The notes beneath the pieces are model-generated. The model was given only the letters and a program-made list of their open reading frames with translations, searched no databases and was not told where the DNA came from. Shown piece after piece: positions 24,901-33,600 of a DNA stretch of 64,000 bases (positions are counted from its first letter, which is position 1; every line of letters starts with the position of its first letter). Where the stretch lies: assembly GCA_026874595.1 (NCBI GenBank), contig CM049308.1:35396027-35460026 (forward strand). The letters are read 5' to 3'. Source of the DNA: Sipunculus nudus (lineage: Eukaryota; Annelida; Sipuncula; Golfingiida; Sipunculidae). The translations under genes were made by a program, and so were the position numbers.

Positions 24901-26994
24901 ATAAACATGTTCAAATGTTGGCTTGTTAATAATATACCTCTTCAGCATTTGCACAGATAAACATGTGGGTGATTTAAGACAGAGGTGTCACAATATGATT
25001 TCTTTTCCCCAAGGAAGAAAATAGCTAACTAAGGATAAGTTTAGAAACATACCTTTTGGTAAAAAGGTTTATGTTGGACCCACTTGCCCAAATTTTGGTT
25101 GCCCTATCACCATTTTCTGGAATTTTTACTTGCCCTGGGCAAGTGGTTATCCCTTAATGTTGAGCCCTGGTCTTATAAGACAGTTGGTCTTTAAGACTGG
25201 TTTCACTGTACTTGAGTCTGAGTCGGGTAATGCCTATAGAGTACTCGAGTATAATATTAGATACAGCCCTAACAGATACACTGTACAGCTTTAATACAAA
25301 GAGTACCATGATCATGGGTGTACAGACAGTACACACACCTGTCAGGAGATCCACTGTGCTGTTACTGAGTGCACTGACCCGATTGCTGTATTTTTCTGGG
25401 AGAGCTTCAAGTGTTTTCTGTGGACCTGCTTCCAACAGGAGAATCTTCTGTCCCTGAAACAGCGGCTCATGGCCTGAAACACAAGATTACAGGTAAAAAT
25501 ACAGGTTTTAATAAAATTTTCTTATTAACCATTGGTCCTCTATTACCCAAAGATACAGTAGGTCAAAAACATTTCACATTTTTAACCAAATTCTGGTATT
25601 AAAACAAATTTTTTCACACTAAAAAGATTTATTGTTTAAATACTAACAAAACACAGAAGTTGTTATTAAGAAACTGAGATAGGTTAATGCCAACTGACAT
25701 TTTCTTTGATTTAAAATGGTGCTTCATGAACCATCATAATACCAAACTTTCAAAATACCTGTACCCAAGCTTATATTCCATTTGGATTGAAAATCATAAT
25801 ACATGTACATTATATATTATATACAGCCAACATTAAAAACCCAAAGCTTTTCAATACAAAGTTCTTATTACACATGATTTCATAAAACTTGTTTCAGGAC
25901 TCATCTCATGACAATCAGTCTTTACTTCAAAATTCAGTTGCTTGATATTACCCACAACAATAAGTAATTATACCAAAGCTTTAAAACATTTTACATGATC
26001 AAAACAGTTTCATCATTCTTGAGAAAATAAGCTTCTTGTTGAAATTCTCCATATTCTCTTCAGAAGTTTGTGTCTAAAAGTTCATAATATTAGCCAAAGG
26101 TTCAAAATATTTTGTACACAAGATTTAATAATACATTACATTAAGTTTATGACAGTTATTGCCTGAAACTGGTACCCATATGGCTTAATAACAGTTAATA
26201 CTAAGACTTCATAGTATACCAGACTTATAATTGAGTCATAACAAAAATATCTGAGGTGTCTTTAATGGAACTATTCATGTATCTCAAATGTACATGATGT
26301 ATAGTATTGTCTCTTTAAAACATTATGGCATCTGTCAAAACATTGTTTTCAAACCATTTACCTATGTACACACGTGGAAATAAGCTTGCATTGGGTGTGA
26401 TCATTGCCCAAAATAAAAAACATTGCTGGGAAATTTTATATTCAGACAAGAATTAGATAATACACATAATAATGCAAATGTTTAGGTACCTTTAAGCTAT
26501 ATGCAATAGTCTTAAATAATGTAGTATCTTGCTTATAAAGTTTCAATAAAATAATAGAAAAGAAACCCTAAATCGTCAATTTATTTATATTGTGATAACA
26601 GCATTCGTGAACTCTAAAGGAACTACAATTTTTACTATTAATTTAAAATTAATAAAACAAGTCAACCGACTTAATTTAAAACAGATCCAGCACAAAAGAA
26701 AACTATCTCAGTCTCTGGACCTCGGCCTTTCAGTGAACACTATAATCTTATGTAATACTTATCAGCTTATTGTGTACGTGAGTGAGATAACTGACCGAGT
26801 GCGGCTGCCATGGCCGCACCGACCATGCCTCCTCCAGAAATGACAACATCATAAAAGGACTTCTCGGGGCTGGATTGTGCATTATGACTGTCACAAAAGT
26901 CTCTTGATTTCACTGCAAGTTGACGTAATAAGCCATTACGTCTTGCAAATGTCATGCCATGAAGGCACGCTCGCTTTAATCCAGGCAATGTCAT
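11212..26994 (-). CDS. COQ6: Ubiquinone biosynthesis monooxygenase COQ6, 12 coding exons, 481 aa
   Basis: COQ6 is a class A flavin monooxygenase of the UbiH/UbiF type. It acts on the matrix side of the inner mitochondrial membrane in the CoQ complex, where it performs the C5 ring hydroxylation. Joined exons: 26994-26796, 25473-25339, 23230-23172, 21686-21432, 20392-20285, 18274-18212, 17051-16944, 15994-15916, 14706-14583, 13407-13292, 12774-12608, 11244-11212. All boundaries are GT..AG and all phases agree. The start ATG has a gcc before it and an in-frame TAA directly upstream. Residues 1-40 are rich in Arg/Lys with no acidic run until Asp32, as in a mitochondrial presequence. The Rossmann FAD motif is SGGGMVG at 53-59. 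The second FAD motif, [14 protein letters not shown], starts at 377. The C-terminal exons keep the YETDRQR and LYSTDW motifs. Vertebrate COQ6 is about 468 residues and, as I recall, also has 12 exons. No broken exon was seen. Confidence 0.95.
11880..12445 (+). repeat. Dispersed repeat family G in COQ6 intron 11
   Basis: Shares long diverged similarity with 56560-57090 and 21960-22290: aggatgcaaatattttcgt, aacataaaccagac, gcatggctcacacgggttac and accactgc.atacactcct. A further part in opposite orientation lies at about 22680-22830. No coding capacity was recognised. It may belong with the Harbinger-like MITE, which neighbours it at 56 kb. Confidence 0.6.
12608..12774 (-). CDS. COQ6: COQ6 exon 11
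   Basis: Residues 416-471, [14 protein letters not shown] through ATHALGPIK. Acceptor gacag|ggatg, donor aag|gtaact. Confidence 0.93.
12905..12933. repeat. (TA)n microsatellite in COQ6 intron 10
   Basis: Simple TA tract; the rest of this 517-bp intron shows nothing. Confidence 0.85.
13292..13407 (-). CDS. COQ6: COQ6 exon 10
   Basis: Residues 377-416, [20 protein letters not shown], the most conserved block of the family (FAD/NAD ribityl contact). Acceptor tttcag|ggat, donor atag|gtaacc. Confidence 0.95.
13600..14245. repeat. 111-bp tandem repeat element in COQ6 intron 9
   Basis: The phrase gccgatatgggcagtggtga starts at 13711 and again at 13822, giving a 111-bp period with a partial further copy upstream. 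It ends in a gacagacagacagacaaaca tract near 14195-14220. The 111-bp length is a multiple of three, so both strands show chance open frames. Confidence 0.7.
14583..14706 (-). CDS. COQ6: COQ6 exon 9
   Basis: Residues 336-377, with [17 protein letters not shown] and RLALIG. Phase 1 in, phase 2 out. Confidence 0.93.
15231..15545. repeat. Two-copy tandem duplication, about 158 bp, in COQ6 intron 8
   Basis: The phrase acatataaattcaacttcag occurs at about 15233 and 15392, followed in both copies by aagaaagaatgtacaaatg and actagtgccacctg. Confidence 0.8.
15916..15994 (-). CDS. COQ6: COQ6 exon 8
   Basis: Residues 310-336, beginning WSDEQKDP. Phase 0 in, phase 1 out, donor ctag|gtaag. This stretch is somewhat shorter than in vertebrates before the next exon. 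Confidence 0.85.
16120..16440. repeat. Diverged two-copy repeat in COQ6 intron 7
   Basis: Two diverged units share gaccttcaagatgaaggtca or gaccttgaagatgaaggtca and aaaatatattgagtggtt. Confidence 0.6.
16944..17051 (-). CDS. COQ6: COQ6 exon 7
   Basis: Residues 274-309, [12 protein letters not shown] through FVDAVNNAF. Donor ttc|gtgagt. Confidence 0.94.
17052..18211 (-). other. COQ6: COQ6 intron 6, no feature seen
   Basis: About 1.16 kb between exons 7 and 6 with no recognised repeat or exon. A 114-codon plus-strand frame at 17827-18171 has no family resemblance. Confidence 0.5.
18212..18274 (-). CDS. COQ6: COQ6 exon 6
   Basis: 63-bp exon, residues 253-273, with NNFAWQRFL and GPIALLP. Donor cca|gtaagt. 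Confidence 0.93.
18362..19580 (+). mobile_element. Complete family-A tandem-cored element (HINE/pearl-like)
   Basis: The 5' end is aacaagagacccatgggtca followed by cacagctgac. The core is three tandem units of about 330 bp starting near 18511, 18839 and 19175, each with tctcaaaaatagagaaaa and an imperfect ggtggcgccacc palindrome. A gacggacagac microsatellite follows at about 19497-19530. The 3' end is a hairpin, gctcagcatgactg paired with agtcagctgagct (about 19548-19575). This order of subterminal inverted repeat, tandem core, short microsatellite and 3' stem-loop is that of non-autonomous Helentron-associated elements and the bivalve pearl elements. The class is inferred. It lies in COQ6 intron 5, antisense to the gene. 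Confidence 0.65.
19870..20165 (-). mobile_element. SINE-like element in COQ6 intron 5
   Basis: On the minus strand a tRNA-like head has a B-box-like gtgggtttgaaagtc (about 20103-20117). The body that follows contains cggtcgaccccataccaggg and a cctttcaagggttcctcaat segment. No reverse-transcriptase frame is present. Boundaries are approximate and the A box is weak. Confidence 0.45.
20285..20392 (-). CDS. COQ6: COQ6 exon 5
   Basis: Residues 217-252. Carries the GADG motif (218-221) of the second conserved flavoprotein region and AVVATLSL. Acceptor tttcag|att, donor gag|gtacca. Confidence 0.94.
20393..21431 (-). other. COQ6: COQ6 intron 4, no feature seen
   Basis: About 1 kb without recognised repeats or additional exons. 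Confidence 0.5.
21432..21686 (-). CDS. COQ6: COQ6 exon 4
   Basis: Residues 132-216, VWDSCTDSM through IQARLL, including IVENDVI. Acceptor tttcag|gtt, donor ctg|gtatgt, phase 0. Confidence 0.94.
21799..22870. repeat. Mosaic of Harbinger-like MITE ends and family G in COQ6 intron 3
   Basis: A MITE left end (ggccaaaaaaataaaagg, about 21807) and a second one in the same orientation (ggcccaaattaaaagg, about 22519) flank a family-G segment (21960-22290). A family-G part in the opposite orientation follows to about 22830. Neither MITE copy has its matching right end, so they are fragments or the product of rearrangement. Confidence 0.55.
23172..23230 (-). CDS. COQ6: COQ6 exon 3
   Basis: 59-bp exon encoding [20 protein letters not shown]. 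Acceptor tttgcag|gg, donor cag|gtaatg. Too short to be found by reading-frame length; recognised from the GAW..MR..RMQ pattern of COQ6. Confidence 0.9.
24172..25208. mobile_element. Mariner/pogo-like non-autonomous element in COQ6 intron 2
   Basis: The ends are CAGTGAAACC and its exact reverse complement GGTTTCACTG, and both sides carry TA, the Tc1/mariner target duplication. Similarity of the ends continues inwards through imperfect gtctta..agacc repeats. The 1.04-kb interior has no transposase frame. Internal copies of gtcttataagac suggest an older insertion or duplication inside. Confidence 0.6.
25339..25473 (-). CDS. COQ6: COQ6 exon 2
   Basis: Residues 67-112, including KILLLEAGP and YSNRVSAL. 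Acceptor tttcag|gcc, donor acag|gtgtgt, phase 1 at both ends. Confidence 0.93.
25474..26795 (-). other. COQ6: COQ6 intron 1, no feature seen
   Basis: AT-rich, no recognised repeat, exon or conserved block. Confidence 0.5.
26796..26994 (-). CDS. COQ6: COQ6 exon 1
   Basis: Residues 1-67: presequence and FAD-binding [11 protein letters not shown]. Ends in phase 1 at G67, donor g|gtcagt. Confidence 0.92.
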
Positions 26995-27818
26995 GGCTTA
27001 TGTGATAACTGTCAAGTGCCAAACAGCGGCACAGTGTTGAATGTAACACCAAAAACAGGAGGGACAGGTGGATTTTCTTGTAAGGAGTTGGGGGGGGGGG
27101 GGGGGGGGTGGGGTTGTAAACGTCTGTCTATAAGGCAACTCAATCGGAAATGTGGCTTTGATTTGACATAAGTACAAATATAAATATATGAATTACATAT
27201 ACGTTGTGAAATATTGGCAGCTTTTCATACCAGCTTAATTATAATTTCATGTGTAATGGGAAAAAATTAGGCCTATAAGATAAAATAACCCCAATAGAAT
27301 GCGTGGGTGTATTCGGATTATGGATATTAATGCAGATGTTCAATGAAAATGATCAATAGAAATTGCCCATGAAGCAAAGAAGAATAGTTTGCCAACTAAC
27401 TTCCACAATTCGCATTTCAAAATTTAGAATGTAGCCTATCGAGATCTATAAATGTTCTATAGATTTTGTTCAAGGAAAAATATGTATATGCCTGCTTGAA
27501 TTAACGTAATATATATAATAAAGATATATTTTCAGTTTTTTTTATTAAAACCATTTTTATTTACTTTTTTTAGAAGTGCATAACATGATAGATATAATAT
27601 ACATTCGAAAAGTAAGAAACATTATATAAAAAAATGGAAGGTATTGTCAATAAGTACACATTTATCGGGAATCAAATTAAATGTATCTAATACATTTTGT
27701 ACCTGGATATAGGCAGACCGATCGCGATACTCACCCCTAGTTAAAGTGTCGATCATAGTCTGAATAAGTACTGTATACCATTAATTATATTCAAACAATG
27801 TACAATAAATATATATAT

Positions 27819-27871
<53 letters not shown>

Positions 27872-28927
27872 AACCTCTTTCATTCGCCCCCTGTTAATCC
27901 GCCAACCTCGTCTATCACCAACAAATGACAGAGTCCCGATTTCCGTGCTGCTTATTACCTCGTTCATCTGCCAGCCTCGCTATCCGCCATCCGCCAAGTG
28001 CCTTTATACCCAAATGTGCCACATTCCCTTGATTATACGCCAACTTCTTGATTCCAGCTTAATTAAGACAACTAGGAAATATTTTGTCAAGCCGGGGTGT
28101 TATTGCTTGGGCTCAGTTATATTAGAACCTGTGATTAGTTTGATGATACTTATGTGCCATGATTTATGGACCTTATTAAAATCTTACTGAGCTGATGGCC
28201 TAACGTCTGGTATATCTATGGGCTGAGTGTTTTTCCATACGTGAGCCCACGTAGCCGTGTCTGCCGCGCGGCGAACGAATGGTTTTGCCGCGCGGTCAGT
28301 CCTTTTCCATAGGCCCCATAAACGTTTGCCGCACGACACAGGCACGCCTTCCTTGCATGGCTCAATGGAAACAGAGACATTAGGACAGCACAAGTACGCG
28401 AAAACAATATATATGACGTAATTTTAGCGGATTTCTCATATGCGTTTGTCCAGCACTGCTTGATTCCAAAACAACACAATTAAGCTTGTATCCCTATAAA
28501 CGATTCCCCTTTTTGTAAGAAAAGAAGACGGCGTATACACATACTTTAGGTTTTTAACGGGGTAAGAATACTTCATTATCCTAATCCATGCCCACTCAAA
28601 GCAGAATTATAATGTTTATTATATAGGATTCAAGAGTCTCTGCCAAAATTGACCCGTGCCTTTGCGGCGCGGTAGTCGCACACATGGGAATAAAACATGG
28701 CTAATTAGCTTTTGGATTTTGTCAGCCGAGTGGCAAACGCATGATAAAAAGTGTGTTTGGAAAATCTTTCATGAAATCTATTTGGTAGCCAGTATCTGAC
28801 TACCGACATCCGTTTTTTTATTTTTTACTAAATTACACGACGTTATATTTTGCCGTTTCCAATTCCATGTTTGCAATTTTGTCCAATAGGAGTGCAAGTA
28901 TTTTCAAGTGCGAGGCGCTTGACTTGG
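26995..28927. promoter_or_regulatory. Shared upstream region of COQ6 and FAM161
   Basis: COQ6 and FAM161 start codons face away from each other across about 1.9 kb. It contains a long G run at about 27090-27108, a (TA)n tract at 27805-27867, and a transposon-like piece just after it that begins agtctaacctc (about 27867-28060). A CpG-dense stretch lies at about 28225-28345, with two copies of tgccgcgcgg, and another CpG cluster lies near 28655-28685. The FAM161 5' untranslated region must lie at its right end. No exact TATA or initiator can be assigned. That promoter elements reside in the CpG-dense part is an inference. Confidence 0.45.
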
Positions 28928-30698
28928 ATGCCAAACTTTAACATGGCAACCGTGAAGTCCCAGGCCGTTTTTACCAATTCATGCGTCAGGACGCCAATGA
29001 TTTCTGAAACAAGACCGACATCCTCCTTGAGTAGACGCCCAGAAGTGAAAAGTCTGGATCCGAGTGCTAGGAACGGTAATCAGAGTACAGAAAACGCGCG
29101 GCAAGCTGCGCCTGTTCAAAACGGTATGGCTGGGCAATCGTCTGTGAACGGTAAATCTGAAGGTACCAGTCCATTCCTGTCTGACTTGTCTGATGAGACG
29201 TTTTATAAGAAACTTTTAGCATTAAAAGAAGAAAATAAAAAGATACTTGCAAGATGTGAACAAATTTATCAAGATAAATTAACGGGTCGATCAGGGCAAA
29301 GCACTCCACCACCAGCCCAAAGTTCAAACGGGATACCTGTTGCAACTGTAACTGGTGATTTTATGTTGACAACTACCCCTAAACCAGACCGAGGGCCAAA
29401 GAAAGAGCGGGAAGACACTCTAAACTGTAGCATAGATGGCTTTAGGGGTAGTACTATCAGTAAAGATCATGTTAGAGACATGTCAGCCTCAAAACCACCA
29501 CGTCCAAAGACTGTATTTGCTGCTGGAACGGGAAACAGTGGGAAGAAACCTGGGCATGTGGGGACAAGTAAAAGCATGGATGACCGTTACTGGAAACTGT
29601 TATCAGCCTCAAGTGACTCTGAGATAAGTGATGATGAAGCTAAAAATACCAAACTGAGCAAAAGTGAGAATTTTGTCAAAAAAGTTGATTTTGAAGAAGC
29701 AAGGACAGCAGCTGAAGCAAGAATCGATGAAATGTGGGAAAACTTTTCCATAGAAAACTATGCACCAGCAAGACCAAGAAGTGCTTCATTAACACAAACA
29801 CCAAAACCAGCCAAGAAAGATGAAAACAAAAAAGAGAAACAGAAAGAGTGGCGTCACAGAATCACCATTCCAAAGCCCTTCTCTATGACGATCAGAGAAA
29901 GTAACAAAGATAAGGCCAAGAGTCGTACTTTAGAAGAATATGAGAAACTGAAAGAAGAGCAGGAAAGACGGGCAGAGATTGAATGTCAGAAGAAATTTAA
30001 GGCAAAGCCTGTTCCTGCTCATGTATACATGCCATTGTTTGATGAAATATTGGAAGAAAAAGAAACTCGCAGGCGCTTTGTAAAAGAAAATCGAGAAAAG
30101 ATATTGAAATCAATTGAACAGCCATTTAAGTTCAGTCAGCGAGAAACTGAGAAAACGCACAAGAGGACTAAGTCAGCACCCTTGACAGTGAAGGATGAAA
30201 ATAAAAACCAAGGATTTAAAGCAAAACCATTTCCCAGTCACATATTTGAGGAAGGTGTCACCGATAGATTTGAAGAGGAAGAAGAGTACAGAAAAATACG
30301 GATACAGATGCGGGCAGAAGAATTGTTCCATAGTGCTTCACTACCTCCAACGATGAAAGCCAGGTCTGAAGAGTACACTGAAGGGAAGAAGCGACAGAAA
30401 ATGTATGCTGACAGAGCAAACAAAGCTCACATGACAATAGAACATAAGTTCAAACCCAGGATCAATGATGGAGTCCCAGATTTTGAAGAACTTCATCGAC
30501 AGTTTATGAAAGACATTGAAACTAAGAAAACAAAGAAAGAAGCTACTGTTGTGAAACCATTCAATCTGCAGTCGGCCAGAATTCCATCTAAAAAGCACAA
30601 AGTCTATGATGATATAGAAAGGGATGAACAGACATTGAAGGAGTCACGCTGGCCCTTTAAAACACCAAGAAGAAGACAATTATCAAGACAGCTGTCAG
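28928..30698 (+). CDS. FAM161: FAM161 exon 1
   Basis: Encodes residues 1-591 and most of the FAM161 domain. Ends in phase 1 at gctgtcag|gtgaca. Confidence 0.92.
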
Positions 30699-33600
30699 GT
30701 GACAAAATTACTTTAATTTAGTGTATTGACACTTAAAGTGACTTTTAGTACTTTAACTCAATCATTGCAGACAGGAACAGTTGGCATGCATCACTGGGCA
30801 GTTATTTGGTCTGTTTCTCAGAAGCTGGTTCGATACAGCAAGTATTTAATAATTTCAAAGTCTAAATAGTTCTCACAGCTGAAAAATTTGCACAATGCAG
30901 TGTCCTGAAAGTATGTTAAGACATTGATCACATCCATACATGTGCAAGACTTTGTGAGCTGTCCAACAATAAATAAAATTCTTTGGTTGTCTTCTTTTGG
31001 GACTAGACAAATACATATTAAATGAATCATGTTGGTTTGAGTTCCACATGGTACAACATCCAACTAAAATAATTTATATCAAACTGTCATAAGCTTGGAT
31101 GGGACCCCCAACATGCACACATGCACACACAAATAGTGATTCCAGCAGTTAAGACATCAGATGGAAGGTATCTTAAAAGTCTTCAACTGCAAAGATGTAA
31201 AAGTTTGTGTATCATTCCCATAAATACACATCTCTGATTCTATATAAAGTATCAAGAACTAATGCCAAATTATTTTGGCCAGATGTTTTTATAGTAAATT
31301 CACTATTTTGTGTGAAGTTGGCCATCTTCAATCCCATAAATGTGGTTGTGGTTATTTTCCAAAACTGTTTGGCGCTGCCAGATATTTATTAGATTTCATA
31401 TTGCTTATTATGAACACATTGAACATAGTGATTGTGTATTTGCATGCTACTGAGTATAAACAGGCCAATATATCATGACTATGCTTGACTTCAGGCTCCT
31501 TATCAGTCTCCCTGGATTCAATCCCAGCCAAGATGACACAGTCAGCTGACATGAGAAATAGTGCTAACAGGTATGCTGTTCCTCCCAACTTATCACACTT
31601 TCTTTTGGCATGTATGCATGTATGTCAGTTTTTTTTTTTTCAAAGGAATTAAACCTGGGTACTCTGGTTGATGTATTTTTATTGTTCTTTTTTTTAAAGA
31701 AGAAATGTGTAGTTGATATTAAGTGTTTGGGAAATTATTTTAATCTTTTTCTGTAAAGTATAACTGAAGTGAACCTGTGAATTAAATTGTGAGGGGGTTG
31801 AAGATAGATAGCCATGTCCATTCTTTACCTATAGTTTAAATCTTAATTCAGTTGCATGTATTATTTGTAGTTAATCCTAAACTTTCTTTTAAATGAAATC
31901 AAATATTTTACTTCATCCCAAAGCCTTATTTTCACTGCAGTTCCAAAATCAACAGCAAAGTGCTTAGTTCCTTATTTGATATGTGTGTGTGTGTGTGTGT
32001 GCATCTGGTTCAAAATTTGCATAACAAAATATGAAAAGTGTAAATTTATAATTAATATTCAGAAAGTGTATATGAACTGTGCTTTGTGTTTGATTGACTA
32101 CAACTGGTTCTGCATCCTCCTCCAGGGATCGCCTGCGTCGGATGATCCAGAAGGAGATGGATGATGTGGATAAAGCAAAGTGGAGAAAGAACAAAGAGAA
32201 AGAGCTGCGGAAGAAGGTGACAGAGAGGGCAGCAGCAAACGATAAGTCAAAATCACTGAAAGAAACATCAGCAGAGAGGCTTAAACAACACAGGTATATT
32301 ATATTTATTATATAGCAAGCACTGTTTAATACAGATTTGTTCAGATGAGCAGATATTTTTTTATCTTACAATTGTTACTTGTACTTTATATGTCAATGGT
32401 GAGTACACAATTCCATTTCATCTCAAGTGTGTTTCATAAACATTCATAGTTGATGTCAACACAATAAAACAAGTGCAAACTTAGTTTCTGTTGGTAATAT
32501 TACTTTCTTAGTGAAACTGGATACTCATTACAGATGTTTAGAGTAAGTCATGTATTCCTTTTTAGCTCAGCTGACTGAAAGTCATCTGAGTTATAGTGAT
32601 CACTCTTTGTTCATCAGCCATCCTGGGGCACAAATAGTAACCACTGGACCTAGAATCTTCTCACTTAGAAACTGAGGGAGGTCAATTAAAAGTCTCCATG
32701 GACACCTGAAATTAGGTCTCTGTTACCCATATCCTCCGAGCTATGGGGCTCAGAAGTAACCCCCAGAATAATGAAAAACTTGATATAAAACTGAACAACT
32801 AATTCATTGATCACCATGATTCTTTGAATGCATATGCATCATAGAGTGTTTCGTCAGTTCCTGCTGACCTGTGGCACAACCTGTATTTTTTCAAATTTTT
32901 ATGCATTTTTTTTTTCTCTTTTTTTGAGACCTGTAAAGATTTAGTGATCTATAAACAGGGCACAATTTGTAACCACTGGACCTAAAATCTTCTTACTTGA
33001 TATGCAGTGAGATCCATGAAAAGACTCTTGATAAACATTAAAATAGGTCTCTGTTAACCATATCCACCCAGCTATGGACCTCAAAAGTATAATGAAAATT
33101 TTATACAAAAGCTCAAGTATCTAAACAACTAATGCATTAATCACCATGATTCTTTGCATGCATATTGATCATGAAGGATTTCATCAGTTTTCACAGACTG
33201 GTGGTACTACCTGGATTTTTTTTATTTTTTACGAAGTTTTCCTTTAATTTTTAGACGTTTTAGGATGTGGTCGTCTGTCAACAGGTAACCTCTGTACCTG
33301 GAGTCTTCTCACTTGACATAAGGGAGGTCCATGAAAAAAATCTTCTTGGAATAAGGTCTCAGTTACCCATTTCTTCAGGGCTATTGGTCTCTGAAATACC
33401 CCCAAGAATAATGGAAAATTTGATACAATCGCTCAAGTATCTGAACAACTAATGCATTAATCACCATGATTCTTTGCATGCATATTGATCATGAAGTTTT
33501 TCATCAGTTTCTGAAGACTGGTTGGGCATCCTGAATTTTTCAATTTTTTAAAGATTTTCTCTCCTGATTTTGGGGCTTCAAAGAAACTTGTCATCTTTAA

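Noticed and set aside
28850-28927. Extension of FAM161 upstream to 28850
   Set aside because: The frame there opens with TTG, not ATG; the first in-frame ATG after the upstream stop is at 28928.
28936-28951. Possible RFX X-box (ggcaac half-site) at the FAM161 start
   Set aside because: Only one half-site is good and it overlaps the start codon. The other half has too many mismatches.
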